Source: Candidatus Phaeomarinobacter ectocarpi
GTDB lineage: Bacteria; Pseudomonadota; Alphaproteobacteria; CGMCC-115125
Direction of reading: 5' to 3'
DNA length: 64,000 nucleotides
Assembly: GCF_000689395.1 (NCBI RefSeq)
Contig: NZ_HG966617.1
Span: forward strand, 630,753 to 694,752
Shown here: piece after piece, positions 29,219 through 38,166 of the stretch
Layout: each line of letters opens with the position of its first letter
Position numbering within the stretch: the first letter of the stretch is position 1
Program-made: the position numbers and the translations under genes
Notes under the pieces: generated by a model
Seen by the model: only the letters and a program-made list of their open reading frames with translations
Database searches by the model: none
Told to the model about the DNA's origin: nothing

Positions 29219-29787
29219 TCGCCCTCATCCGTCAAAACCCTATCAATGCGGCCATTCTGGATCGTATGCCGTCACTTGACCTGACGGATGCGTGGCTCGT
29301 CTCCGGCAGCCTGTTCCAGGCCGCCTGGAACAGCCTCACAGGCCGACCTCTCAGCCATGGGGTCAAGGACTACGACATCTTCTATTTTGACCCGAACACC
29401 TCCTGGGAGGCGGAAGACGCGCAGATAAAACGTGTCGGCAAGGTGTTTGCGGATCTTGGCGCGGATATCGAGCTGCGCAATCAGGCCCGCGTCCACCTTT
29501 GGTACAAGCACCATTTCGGCGACATCGATTACCCGCCGCTGATGACCTCCTGCGAAGGCATTGATCGCTTTCTGGCCATCGCCTGCAAGGTTGGTGTGTC
29601 TCTGGATGGGCGCGAGCGCATCTACGCGCCTGATGGCCTGGAGGACATCTACAATCTGCACTTGCGACCAAACCCCTGCGCCAATTTTTCGGCAGAGCAC
29701 TACGCCACCAAGACGGCCCGGTGGCTCGAAAACTGGCCGGAGTTGACAGTAGAGCCCGCAGATCTGCCGTCTGGATTGTCCGGTTAA
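29200..29787 (+). CDS. Nucleotidyltransferase-like protein (COG3575/DUF925-type)
   Basis: A 195-residue cytosolic protein. The fold's acidic motif is visible: SGSLFQAAWNSLTGRP, then GVKDYDIFYFDPNTSWEAED, a DxD pattern of a nucleotidyltransferase-like family, and RVHLWYKHHFGDIDYPPL. I relate it to the COG3575 (DUF925) family, whose function is unknown. The last residues SGLSG and the TAA stop come from the palindromic element copy 2 (29773-29797), so the original C-terminus may have been different. The start codon is in the loop of the gcv hairpin. Confidence 0.8.
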   Translation: MTHADFLALIRQNPINAAILDRMPSLDLTDAWLVSGSLFQAAWNSLTGRPLSHGVKDYDIFYFDPNTSWEAEDAQIKRVGKVFADLGADIELRNQARVHLWYKHHFGDIDYPPLMTSCEGIDRFLAIACKVGVSLDGRERIYAPDGLEDIYNLHLRPNPCANFSAEHYATKTARWLENWPELTVEPADLPSGLSG

Positions 29788-29864
29788 ACCGGACAATGGC
29801 GGAGAGCGGGGAAGGCATTGGCAACACACACGCCATCCCACGGCTTGACCGGGGGATCCATGCA
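29773..29864. repeat. Composite palindromic element, copy 2 (reverse orientation)
   Basis: Part B (29775-29797, ATTGTCCGGTT then AAACCGGACAAT) followed by 33 bp and part A (29831-29864, CCACGGCTTGACCGGGGG then ATCCATGCA). Read on the minus strand it gives the same A-spacer-B order as the other copies. It overlaps the 3' end of the nucleotidyltransferase gene and provides its stop codon. Confidence 0.85.
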
Positions 29865-29890
29865 GCCTTGCCCCTTCGACAAGTGCATAC

Positions 29891-29920
29891 AAAAAAGCCC
29901 CGCCGGAGAGGGCAGGGCTT
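29891..29920 (-). terminator. Rho-independent terminator of the F0 operon
   Basis: On the minus strand: AAGCCCTGCC, loop CTCTCC, GGCGGGGCTT, then TTTT. This is a 10 bp stem with one G-U pair followed by a T-run, located 22 bp after the atpF stop. Confidence 0.85.
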
Positions 29921-29942
29921 CTTCGAGTGATGTACCAGATGC

Positions 29943-30437
29943 CTAGACGAGGCGCTGGCGCACCTGATCAAGGCTCTGATTGATCAGGGCATCCTGCCGG
30001 GCGTCATCGCTTGTGTCAGCCAGAACCTTGGCCGCAGCAGCAACCGCAACTTCCGTTGCCGCGTCGCGCACTTCCTTGGAAGCCTGCGCTTCGGCCATGG
30101 CAATCTTCTGCTCGGCTAGGGCTGTGCGGCGTGCAACCTGCTCATCCAGCTTCTGCTTGGTTTCAGCGGCCAGGCGCTCTGCTTCATGACGGGCCTGGGA
30201 AACGATTTCCTGCGCCTCTTCTTCCGCGTCACGCTGCTTGCGCTGGTACTGGGCCAGCAGGGCCTGCGCTTCTTCGCGCAGCTTGCGGGCTTCTTCCAGC
30301 TCGGTCTTGATGCCTTCAGCGCGGGCATCAAGGGCCTTGGTGATCTGCCCCCATACGCCGAAATACAGCAGCATGCCGACAAAGCACACAAAAGAGAGCG
30401 CGGTGAGGAATGTGCTGTCAGTCAAAAGTGAAAACAT
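29943..30437 (-). CDS. atpF: F0F1 ATP synthase subunit b
   Basis: Part of the peripheral stalk of ATP synthase. The 164-residue protein has one N-terminal membrane helix (FLTALSFVCFVGMLLYFGVW) and a long charged coiled coil rich in Ala, Glu, Arg and Lys (KTELEEARKLREEAQALLAQ). In this class the peripheral stalk uses two different b subunits; this is the second one, in the usual last position of the F0 operon. Confidence 0.93.
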   Translation of the reverse strand: MFSLLTDSTFLTALSFVCFVGMLLYFGVWGQITKALDARAEGIKTELEEARKLREEAQALLAQYQRKQRDAEEEAQEIVSQARHEAERLAAETKQKLDEQVARRTALAEQKIAMAEAQASKEVRDAATEVAVAAAAKVLADTSDDARQDALINQSLDQVRQRLV

Positions 30438-30449
30438 ATTGCTCGCTCC

Positions 30450-31079
30450 CTATCGGTTCAGTTCTGCATCAACCGCTTGCGCGACCTTTGCAGCATCAAC
30501 ACCGGTGACACCCAGCTGTGCAACAACGGCCTGGGCAACATCAGCAGCAATGCCGCGAACATTCCCCATGGCTTCTGTCTTGGTCGCGGTAATCCGTTCC
30601 TCGGCTGCTTCCAGCTTCTGGTCCAGTTCCGCTTCCAGCTTGTCACGCAGGGCGTCGGTTTCCTTGCCCAGATCATCACGGGTCTCAGACGCAATCTGAT
30701 GAGCCTTGGCGCGGGCATCCGCCAGCGCTGTCTCATAGCCTTCAATGGCTGCGTCTGTTTCCGATTTGAGCTGGGCCGCCTGGTCCAGATCATCGGCGAT
30801 GCGGTCACGACGCGCCTCCAGCGCCTGCGCCACACGTGGCAGAGCCACGCGGGACATCAGGAGGTAGAGAACACCAAACGTGATCGCCAGCCAGATGAGC
30901 TGCGGCGCGTAGGTCGAAAAGTCGAGCTGCGGCATGCCGCCGGATTGCGCGTCATCCTGCGCAATGCCCAGTTCAGCTTCTGCCTGTTCGCCGATCACAA
31001 GCACACTCGTGTCATCAGTCGCGACCTGCGCGACAATGATTGGCGTGTGATAGCTTTCGGTCATGGACGTATCCGCCAT
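30450..31079 (-). CDS. atpG: F0F1 ATP synthase subunit b'
   Basis: Second peripheral stalk subunit, which pairs with b as a heterodimer. Using ATG 31079 (GGAAAGG about 8-10 bp upstream) it has 209 residues; GTG 31100 would add seven. One membrane helix (LIWLAITFGVLYLLMSRVAL) is preceded by an unusually long N-terminal segment of about 60 residues (rich in Thr, Asp and Glu, including VLVIGEQAEAELG) and followed by a long coiled coil. The stalk helix is otherwise typical of b'. The symbol follows the usual alphaproteobacterial use and may also be written atpX or atpF2. Confidence 0.9.
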   Translation of the reverse strand: MADTSMTESYHTPIIVAQVATDDTSVLVIGEQAEAELGIAQDDAQSGGMPQLDFSTYAPQLIWLAITFGVLYLLMSRVALPRVAQALEARRDRIADDLDQAAQLKSETDAAIEGYETALADARAKAHQIASETRDDLGKETDALRDKLEAELDQKLEAAEERITATKTEAMGNVRGIAADVAQAVVAQLGVTGVDAAKVAQAVDAELNR

Positions 31080-31132
31080 GCTCTTTGACCTTTCCGTCAC
31101 CTGATCTTCTGCAAGTCTGTGGTTAGACAGAC

Positions 31133-31360
31133 TTAAACAACGAAGAGCAGCATCATGGCGACGACGAGGCCGAAGAGGCCCGTTGCTTCTGCAAGAGCAA
31201 AGCCGAGCAGCAGGTTAGGGAACTGGCCCTGAGCCGCAGCCGGGTTGCGCAGAGCGCCGGCAAGGTAGTTACCGAAGATGTTACCGATACCAAGGCCGGC
31301 ACCAGCAAGGGCGATGCAGGCAATGCCGGCACCAATGTATTTCGCTGCTTCAGCTTCCAT
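31133..31360 (-). CDS. atpE: F0F1 ATP synthase subunit c
   Basis: Forms the proton-driven rotor ring. The 75-residue hairpin protein has two transmembrane helices joined by the polar loop RNPAAAQGQ, and the proton-binding carboxylate E58 in FALAEATGLFG. The Gly-rich first helix (AGAGLGIGNIFGNYLAG) fits ring packing. Confidence 0.97.
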   Translation of the reverse strand: MEAEAAKYIGAGIACIALAGAGLGIGNIFGNYLAGALRNPAAAQGQFPNLLLGFALAEATGLFGLVVAMMLLFVV

Positions 31361-31441
31361 GTCGAAGTCTCCTTAGAAGTGTTGCCGATGGCCTTGAGTG
31401 GCTACCGGTAAAGTCAAACCAGAATGAGTGACGCCCGCCGA

Positions 31442-32200
31442 TCAGTGATGAACGTGGAGGGCATCGTTGAGATAGATGCAGGTAAGGATGGCGAACACAT
31501 AGGCCTGCAGGAAGGCAACCAGCACTTCCAGACCTGTGAAAGCCACCATAAAGGCGAAGGGTGCCCAGCCGCCCCAGGCGCCGAGCATGATGGCAAACCC
31601 GGCAAACACTTTGAGCATGGTGTGTCCGGCCAGCATGTTGGCGAACAGACGCACCGAAAGGCTCAGGGGCCGGGTGAGATAGGAAATCATTTCAATGACG
31701 GTGATCAGCGGCAGCAGCACAATCGGCACGCCGGAGGGCACAAACAGCTTGAACCAGCCAAGACCGTGCTTGAATAGGCCCAGCAGCGTGATGCCGCCGA
31801 TAACCACCAGCGCCATCGCGAAGGTCACAGCGATGTGGCTTGTCACCGTGAAGGAGTAGGGCAGCAGGCCAAACATGTTGGCAAAGAGGATGAACATGAA
31901 AAGCGAGAAAATGAACGGGAAGAAAGGCTGGCCTTCATTGCCGGTGTTCTGCCGCAGCATGTTCGCTACGAATTCGTAGGAGAGTTCGGCCATCGACTGC
32001 CAGCGGCCGGGAACCAGCGCGCGGGAGGAGACGGACATGATCATGAAAATCGAGATGGCGGAGACAGCCAGCACCATCCACATGGCGGAGTTGGTGAAAG
32101 ACGCATCAAATCCGAAAAGCTCGATCGGCAGCAGCCGGACGATCTCATACTGATGCATGGGATCTACAGGAAACGCACCCGGTTCAGCTGGAGCAGCCAT
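31442..32200 (-). CDS. atpB: F0F1 ATP synthase subunit a
   Basis: Stator channel subunit of ATP synthase. The 252-residue protein has five to six membrane helices. The key Arg is near residue 183 in LSLSVRLFANMLAGHTMLKV, and helix blocks such as LFMFILFANMFGLLPYSFTV are typical. It follows atpI and precedes atpE. Confidence 0.97.
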   Translation of the reverse strand: MAAPAEPGAFPVDPMHQYEIVRLLPIELFGFDASFTNSAMWMVLAVSAISIFMIMSVSSRALVPGRWQSMAELSYEFVANMLRQNTGNEGQPFFPFIFSLFMFILFANMFGLLPYSFTVTSHIAVTFAMALVVIGGITLLGLFKHGLGWFKLFVPSGVPIVLLPLITVIEMISYLTRPLSLSVRLFANMLAGHTMLKVFAGFAIMLGAWGGWAPFAFMVAFTGLEVLVAFLQAYVFAILTCIYLNDALHVHH

Positions 32201-32240
32201 TTTTGCCTCTTAACCCACATTTGCCACGACGTATCGCGGC

Positions 32241-32537
32241 TCAATCTTCACTCGCCTGTTTGTTCATCTCGGTGGCCGCTCGAACCGCGTTCAAAATGCC
32301 CGCGGCAACGCCCAGAAAGAAAAACAACAACAACAACCAGGGCGCCGTCCCCAGCCAATAGTCCAACCACCAACCGATAAAGCCGCCGACCACAACCCCT
32401 ACAACCATCTCCGAAGAGAGGCGAAAGGCCTGACCAAAGGCCGACTGCCGGTTCTGCGGCTCAGTCTGTTCCCGACGCTTGCGCGCTTGCGACAGGCGGC
32501 GATCGAAATCCTCTCGGCTCTCATCTGGGTCAGTCAT
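32241..32537 (-). CDS. atpI: ATP synthase protein I
   Basis: A 98-residue membrane protein with two helices (VVGVVVGGFIGWWLDYWLG and LLLLFFFLGVAAGILNAV) after a charged N-terminus (REDFDRRLSQARKRREQTE). The family helps assemble the c-ring or takes part in magnesium transport. Its place as the first gene of the F0 operon is usual. Confidence 0.9.
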   Translation of the reverse strand: MTDPDESREDFDRRLSQARKRREQTEPQNRQSAFGQAFRLSSEMVVGVVVGGFIGWWLDYWLGTAPWLLLLFFFLGVAAGILNAVRAATEMNKQASED

Positions 32538-32955
32538 CGGTCTGCCTGTCCTGCAAGGGCCGCGCGTCTATCGATCAAAATGATCGCTTCACACTGCCGT
32601 GCCAATTCCCCGCAAGGTATGCAGCTGCTCTGGCAAGATGCCTAAGCTGCTCAATTCCTTGAGAAAAATGCCTTGATGACCTGCCTTGACTGTTGTGAGG
32701 AGCCAAAGGCACCCCGAAACCACTCGAATGAGCAAAAGGGATTTCCCGCCGCAAACGGTAAAACACACCGCAATCGGGCTTGAAGTCGGGCGCACCATAG
32801 TTTCGCCCTTAACCTCTGTCAAGCAACGCTAGGAGGGGTTTAAGTCATTGTTTTTAAAGAGGAAAAAAGGCGTCGTCAAAGAGTCGCAGGCCGGTTCGGC
32901 GGGCATTTCTTTCGCGATGCAGCAACACGGGTCGTTTTGACCCTGTTTGAGTCTC
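32538..32955. other. Intergenic region upstream of atpI
   Basis: About 420 bp, of lower GC than the flanking genes. It should hold the promoter of the F0 operon on the minus strand. I see no supported gene: the one longer open frame (32589-32822, minus) has no similarity I recognise and lacks coding character. No clear terminator or repeat is visible. Confidence 0.5.
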
Positions 32956-33408
32956 TCAGGAGCCGGATTCGCAGTACTGTTTCACTGCGTCCAGATCAGG
33001 TGCCAGAGCTTTTTCGATGGCCCCCATCAGCAGCGGTAGCCCAAGGCGCGCCTTTATCGAATTTGGCGTTGCATCCAGTGTCCAGATTAACTCAGACCCG
33101 CCAGACTTGCCTTTGCCCTTTGCGGTTACCTCAAACCCGGCATCCCAGGTGGCGCCGCCAGCCTCAGAGACGATGCGCACCCATTCTGCCGGTTCATATT
33201 CGAGCACCTCGAAAACCGTCGACCGTTCCTTGCCGCCGATGTCGCGGAAGATGCGCCACTGACTTCCGGATCCTGTCTCGTTATCGGTCAGGCACTCAGC
33301 TGCCGTGATGGTTGGAATGGCTTCAGCGAATTCGCCCAAATGCGCCACCGTCTCAAACACGCGTTGTGCCGGGCTCTTTATGGCCTTTGTCATTTCAATG
33401 GACGGCAT
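32956..33408 (-). CDS. SRPBCC family protein
   Basis: A 150-residue protein of the SRPBCC (START/polyketide-cyclase-like) fold, which makes a hydrophobic pocket for a small ligand. Visible blocks are PAQRVFETVAHLGEFAEAIP at the start, WRIFRDIGGKERSTVFEVLE, and the C-terminal helix ALAPDLDAVKQYCES. There is no signal peptide. The ligand is unknown. It precedes the unknown protein and smc region only by position. Confidence 0.82.
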   Translation of the reverse strand: MPSIEMTKAIKSPAQRVFETVAHLGEFAEAIPTITAAECLTDNETGSGSQWRIFRDIGGKERSTVFEVLEYEPAEWVRIVSEAGGATWDAGFEVTAKGKGKSGGSELIWTLDATPNSIKARLGLPLLMGAIEKALAPDLDAVKQYCESGS

Positions 33409-33438
33409 GTTGTTTCCCCCTCCCAGTTTTTATTTTGT

Positions 33439-33771
33439 CTAGCCAGCGAGCGCGGCAAATTCCTTGTTGAGCGCGCGTTTGAGTTTGGGTGCAAATTTAT
33501 GCACCCACTCAGGCTCGCTATGCCGGATCATCAGCCAGAGCAGTTCCTTGACGTCCCAGTAGGTGGCGTCAATCAGGCCGCGTTCCTTGGCGTCACGCTT
33601 GAAATGCCAGTGGACGGAGCCCGGGTATTTCTTCCGCGAGTACCCACCGATATGGGAAATGTACATGCCCGCTGCCTCGGACGCGCGCTCAACCGCAGCC
33701 ATGATCTGATCGCGGCTGAGACCGGTCGGCAGGTCCACATACACGTTGTCGGATTTTTTCTCCTTGGCCAT
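33439..33771 (-). CDS. Hypothetical protein, small basic
   Basis: A 110-residue soluble protein I do not recognise. I chose ATG 33771 because GGAGGG lies just upstream; ATG 33792 would add seven residues. The sequence is rich in Lys and Arg, starting KEKKSDNVYVDLPTGLSRD and containing HIGGYSRKKYPGSVHWHFKR and ELLWLMIRHSEPEW. No DNA-binding fold can be shown. It stands alone between the SRPBCC gene and smc. Confidence 0.6.
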   Translation of the reverse strand: MAKEKKSDNVYVDLPTGLSRDQIMAAVERASEAAGMYISHIGGYSRKKYPGSVHWHFKRDAKERGLIDATYWDVKELLWLMIRHSEPEWVHKFAPKLKRALNKEFAALAG

Positions 33772-33846
33772 GCCACCCTCCGTCGTTTTCACGAGCGTGA
33801 CAGGCTTTAAGAGGCCTCGTCCAGTGCGATTTTCGACAGTTCCAAA

Positions 33847-36800
33847 CTACACCGCGTCGCGGATGGCTTCCGCACCTGCAAGGTCAACAGACACCAGCTG
33901 ACTCACACCCGGCTCCGCCATGGTGACGCCAAACAGGCGGTCCATGTGGGCCATGGTGTAGGGGTGGTGGGTGATGACCAGGAACCGCGTATCCGTCTCG
34001 CCGCGCATGTCGTTCAGCAATTTGCAAAACCGCTCGACGTTTGCATCATCAAGCGGCGCGTCCACTTCGTCGAGCACGCAGATCGGTGAGGGGTTCGTCA
34101 GGAACACCGCAAAGATCAGCGACATCGCCGTCAGCGCCTGCTCGCCCCCAGACAGAAGCGACAAGGTGGTCAGGCGCTTGCCGGGCGGACGGGCAAAGAT
34201 TTCAAGGCCGGCCTCAAGCGGATCATCGGACTCAACGAGTTCCAGATGCGCCGTGCCGCCGCCAAAGAGGCGGGTGAACAGGCGGGTGAAGTTCTCATTC
34301 ACCGTGCCGAATGCATCCAGCAGCCGCTGGCGGCCTTCCTTGTTCAGGCTGCCAATGCCCTGACGCAGTTTCGCAATCGCCTGTTCCAGGTCACCGCGCT
34401 CAATCAGCATGGAATCGAGCTGTTCCTGTGCTTCACGGGATTCTTCTTCAGCCCGCAGATTGACCGCGCCCATATTCTCCCGCTCGCGCTTGTAGCGTTC
34501 GAGTTTGCGCTCAACATCTTCCAGCGGCGGCAGCGCTTCATCATCCTTGATCTCGCCGGCCGCAAGCACCTGTGCCGGCGCACATTCAAATGCATCGTGA
34601 ATGAGCCGGGCAGCCTCCGCCACCTGATTGCGCGCGCCTTCCAGCATCGCGTCGATGCGGGCACGGGTTTCACGCGCTTCGCTCAGGGTGTCGGTCGCTT
34701 CCTTGTTGGCCTTGTCAGCGTCCGACAGTTCCTTCTCAGCCACGGCCAGCGCGTCGGCGGCTTCCTGGCGGGTCTTTTCAGATTCTGACAGGCGGTCCAT
34801 CAGCGCCTTGGCTTTTTCCTCAACCTGCGCGGGCACCTGCTCCAGGTCAGCGCGTTCGGCCTTTGTCGATGTCTGGCGTTCTTCCAGCGTCTTGATCTGG
34901 GCATTTGCTGTTTCAAGACGGCTCTGCCAGCGGTTGCGTTCGTGCTCGATAGCGCCAAGCCGCAGCGTGCGGGCCTGCGCTTCACGGGCAAGACCATCAA
35001 ACGCGGCGCGGGCCAGACTTGTTTCCTGACGCAGCGTCTGAACTTCAGCGCGCAACGCTTCAAACGCTGCGCGCTTTTCATCTTCTGCGGGAAGCTCAGC
35101 TGCTTCCGCGTTCACAGCTTCAAGAGCTGCGCCTGTTTCTTCAATGTCAGCCGCTGTGCGTGCAAGCCCGTCATCAACAGCCGCAAGCCGGGTAATCTGA
35201 GCGGACGCTGCTTTCTCTGCAGCCGCAAGCGCGTCCTGTGCTGCCGTCAATGCACCCTGCGCAGCTTTCCATTCGGTCCGCACAGCACTCTCTCTGGTCG
35301 CTGCGTCACGTACGGCCTGCTTCGTTGCCTCATGTGCTTCTGAAAGCCGCTTGGTTTCAGCGCGCGCGGCTTCAAGCTCTGCATCCAGATCCGCAAGGCG
35401 GTTGCGCTGCGCCAGCCGTTGCGCTGCCGCCGTCGGGGCATCGGCTGCAGCCGTGTACCCATCCCAGCGCCACAGATCGCCTTCCTTGGAAACAAGTCGC
35501 TGACCCGGTGCCAGCTGACCCTGGAGGCGACGGCCAAGCGCCTGATCCACCAGACCCACATGGGACAGACGCCGCTGCAGGGCAGCCGGCCCGTCAACAT
35601 AGGTCGAAAGTGGTTCCGCACCGTCCGGCAGCGAATGCGGCTGGTCGATGGCGGGCAGGGTGTGCCAGTGCACAGGGGCTGCTTCATCTGCCGGCTGTTC
35701 AATGTCTTCGCCAAGGGCTGACCCGAGAGCCGCTTCGAAGCCCGGACGCACTGAAACGCTGTCGATCAGCGGCGGCCACAAATCCCCGTCAGCGACCCGA
35801 AGCAGGTCTGCCAGTGCTGATGCTTCTGCTTCCAGTTTGCCAAGGCGCTGCTGCGCACCTGAAAGCGGGGCACGGGCCTGTTCTTCAGCAGCCGTTGCGT
35901 CTGCGCGGGCGCGCTCAGCATCCTGGGCTGCAGCCTCAGCGGTTGCGACGGCTTCCCGAGATTGGTCAACGCCTGCACGGCGTCCGGCCATGGCGGCTTG
36001 CACATCCGAAGACCGCGCAATTTCTTCGCGTTCGGACGCCAGCGTGCTGCGTGTTGCATTGAGTTTTTCAAGCCGCGCACGGGTTTCGTTGATGCGCCGC
36101 GTCAGACCCTGACGGCGGGCCGCAAGATCAGCCAATTCGCGCGACAGGGTTTCAACGCCGGTTTCTTTCTGCGACAAGGCTTCGGAGAGCTGTGTGACTT
36201 TTGCCTGCGCAGTCTCGCGGGCCTCGTCGGACCCTTCATCCGCCTTTTTCAGCTCGGCTTCTTCAGCATTGAGCGTCGTCAGGCTTTCATTGGTGTCGGT
36301 GATGCCATCGCGCTCGCGCACAAGGTCCGCCTCGATCTGGCGCAGCTGCGCGTCCAGCCGTTCAATGGCCTGTTCTGCCTGGCGCGCTTCGTTCGCGAGC
36401 TGGTCACGCTCAACGGTCAGGCGGTGATAGGCCGCGGCCGCACGGGCTTCGGTGTCGCGAAGGTCTGGCAGCTTCTCGCCTGCTTCAAACTGAAGACGAG
36501 ACGTGCGGGCTGTTTCTTCCGTCGCAGCCGCCACCGCGCGATCAGCTTCCTGCAGGCCCAGCACATGGGTCTTTTCAATTTCGGACGCCGCATGATGACG
36601 CAGATGCAGCGACATGGCTTCGGCCCGGCGAATGTCCTTTGAGACATTGCGGAAACGAGTGGCCTGCCGCGCCTGACGCTTCAGGCTCTGCAGCTGGGTT
36701 TCAATCTGCGCGGTGACATCATCCAGCCGTTCAAGATTGGTTTCAGCCTGGCGCAGACGCAGTTCAGCTTCGTGGCGGCGCGAATGAAGGCCTGAAATGC

Positions 36801-37305
36801 CGGCGGCTTCTTCAAGGATCTGCCGCCGGGCTGTTGGCTTGGCGCCGATGAGTTTGCCGATCTGGCCTTGTTGAACGAGGGCGGGGGAGTGTGCGCCGGT
36901 GGACGCATCAGCAAAGAAGGTCTGCACGTCGCGGGCGCGCGAGTCAGACCCGTTGATGCGGTAGGCCGACCCCATCTCACGCTCAATGCGGCGCGAGATT
37001 TCGATCTCGTCAGCGTCGTTATAGGCAGCGGGTGCCGTGCGCTCCGCATTGTCGATGGACAGCACCACCTCGGCCATGTTGCGGGCAGGTCGGCCCGACG
37101 TGCCGGAGAAGATCACGTCGTCCATGCCGGTTGCGCGCATGGATTTGTATGAGCTTTCGCCCATCACCCAGCGCAGCGCCTCCAGCAGATTGGACTTGCC
37201 GCACCCATTGGGACCAACAACGCCGGTCAGCCCTTGCTCGATCACGAGCTCGGTGGGTTCAACAAAGGATTTAAAGCCGGTTAGGCGGAGGCGGCTAAGC
37301 TTCAA
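33847..37305 (-). CDS. smc: Chromosome segregation ATPase SMC
   Basis: Condensin-type ATPase that organises the chromosome. The 1152-residue protein has the N-terminal Walker A GPNGCGKS at residues 31-38, long coiled coils rich in Ala, Glu, Arg and Gln, a globular hinge in the middle (about residues 500-640), and the C-terminal ABC signature LSGGEQALTAMSLIFAVF followed by ICVLDEVDAPLDDANVERF. The length is normal. No break is seen. It lies with dsbA and dciA in a common alphaproteobacterial order. Partners ScpA and ScpB are not in the window. Confidence 0.98.
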   Translation of the reverse strand: MKLSRLRLTGFKSFVEPTELVIEQGLTGVVGPNGCGKSNLLEALRWVMGESSYKSMRATGMDDVIFSGTSGRPARNMAEVVLSIDNAERTAPAAYNDADEIEISRRIEREMGSAYRINGSDSRARDVQTFFADASTGAHSPALVQQGQIGKLIGAKPTARRQILEEAAGISGLHSRRHEAELRLRQAETNLERLDDVTAQIETQLQSLKRQARQATRFRNVSKDIRRAEAMSLHLRHHAASEIEKTHVLGLQEADRAVAAATEETARTSRLQFEAGEKLPDLRDTEARAAAAYHRLTVERDQLANEARQAEQAIERLDAQLRQIEADLVRERDGITDTNESLTTLNAEEAELKKADEGSDEARETAQAKVTQLSEALSQKETGVETLSRELADLAARRQGLTRRINETRARLEKLNATRSTLASEREEIARSSDVQAAMAGRRAGVDQSREAVATAEAAAQDAERARADATAAEEQARAPLSGAQQRLGKLEAEASALADLLRVADGDLWPPLIDSVSVRPGFEAALGSALGEDIEQPADEAAPVHWHTLPAIDQPHSLPDGAEPLSTYVDGPAALQRRLSHVGLVDQALGRRLQGQLAPGQRLVSKEGDLWRWDGYTAAADAPTAAAQRLAQRNRLADLDAELEAARAETKRLSEAHEATKQAVRDAATRESAVRTEWKAAQGALTAAQDALAAAEKAASAQITRLAAVDDGLARTAADIEETGAALEAVNAEAAELPAEDEKRAAFEALRAEVQTLRQETSLARAAFDGLAREAQARTLRLGAIEHERNRWQSRLETANAQIKTLEERQTSTKAERADLEQVPAQVEEKAKALMDRLSESEKTRQEAADALAVAEKELSDADKANKEATDTLSEARETRARIDAMLEGARNQVAEAARLIHDAFECAPAQVLAAGEIKDDEALPPLEDVERKLERYKRERENMGAVNLRAEEESREAQEQLDSMLIERGDLEQAIAKLRQGIGSLNKEGRQRLLDAFGTVNENFTRLFTRLFGGGTAHLELVESDDPLEAGLEIFARPPGKRLTTLSLLSGGEQALTAMSLIFAVFLTNPSPICVLDEVDAPLDDANVERFCKLLNDMRGETDTRFLVITHHPYTMAHMDRLFGVTMAEPGVSQLVSVDLAGAEAIRDAV

Positions 37306-37417
37306 TTGACTGTCTCACCCCAACAAAGGGGCGTCCCCGGACCGGCAGGAATGTCGCTGATAGCGAACAGACCTGCCTATTAAAGGTTTGCTAACCCTTT
37401 TGATCCGCCGATTCGGC

Positions 37418-38119
37418 TTACCCCGGCAACTGGTTTGTGATGATCTCTTCCAGCTGGGCCCAGGGCAGGTTGCCGTTGATTTTCTCGTCACCGACGAAAA
37501 TCGTAGGTGTGGCCTGCACTTGCAGGGTTTCCTGCGCGTGCTTCTGCACCTCACGGAGGCCATCAAGAACCTCCTGATCGGTCATGCAGGCTTCAAACTG
37601 AGAAGCCGAAATGCCGCCCTGGCGCGCAATTGCCTGAAGGGCAGAGCGCGGGTCCTGCACAAAGGCCCACTGCTGCTGACGGGCAAACAGGACGTCTGCA
37701 AACTGCAGCGCTTTGTCCGTTGCCACGCAGCGCGTCAGCATGGAGGCCGCCGTGGCCACCGGATCCAGTGGGTATTCGCGGAAAATGTAAAAGACCTTGC
37801 CGGTCTCGATGTACTGCTCTTTGAGGGGCGGCAGGTTTACGGCGTGGAAGGCCGCACAGTGTCCACAGGTGTAGGACGCATATTCAACCAGGGTCAGTGG
37901 CGCATCCGGATCGCCCAATGTGATTTCGCCCAGCGGATGCTCATAAGCGAGCGCCGGATTGACGACACTGCTGCCACCCGCTGCTGATCCATCGCCCGCG
38001 TCGCCGCACGCTGCAAGGCCAAGAGCCGCAGCCAGCACCGTTGCCTGAGCAATCCTGGCACCAAAGCCGCGCCGGGTAAGGGCAGGCATCTTGAAGGATG
38101 TGGAAGTGGGCAGGGACAT
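37418..38119 (-). CDS. DsbA-family thiol oxidoreductase, predicted Tat lipoprotein
   Basis: A 233-residue periplasmic protein with a thioredoxin fold. The active site is C85-G-H-C88 in LVEYASYTCGHCAAFH. A TRRGFGARI sequence at residues 15-23 resembles a Tat signal, and the hydrophobic stretch ends in the lipobox AAC (C38), so it looks like a Tat-exported lipoprotein. It matches the DsbA/DSBA-like group next to smc in alphaproteobacteria. It probably acts in disulfide formation; the substrate is not known. ATG 38089 (MPALTRRGFG) is an alternative start. Confidence 0.9.
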   Translation of the reverse strand: MSLPTSTSFKMPALTRRGFGARIAQATVLAAALGLAACGDAGDGSAAGGSSVVNPALAYEHPLGEITLGDPDAPLTLVEYASYTCGHCAAFHAVNLPPLKEQYIETGKVFYIFREYPLDPVATAASMLTRCVATDKALQFADVLFARQQQWAFVQDPRSALQAIARQGGISASQFEACMTDQEVLDGLREVQKHAQETLQVQATPTIFVGDEKINGNLPWAQLEEIITNQLPG

Positions 38120-38166
38120 GCGGGTCTCTCCAATGATTGGGCGTCTAAAGGGTGTGTGCGGGCCGG

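Noticed and set aside
29721-29930. Plus-strand frame across repeat copy 2
   Set aside because: Its residues (for example RLDRGIHA) come from the palindromic element; such frames recur as spurious proteins.
32589-32822. Small minus-strand frame upstream of atpI
   Set aside because: No family features, no convincing ribosome site, and lower GC fits non-coding promoter DNA.
35238-36062. Long plus-strand open frame inside smc
   Set aside because: It is antisense to the SMC coiled coil, where GC-rich codons leave the other strand open; no family features or ribosome site.
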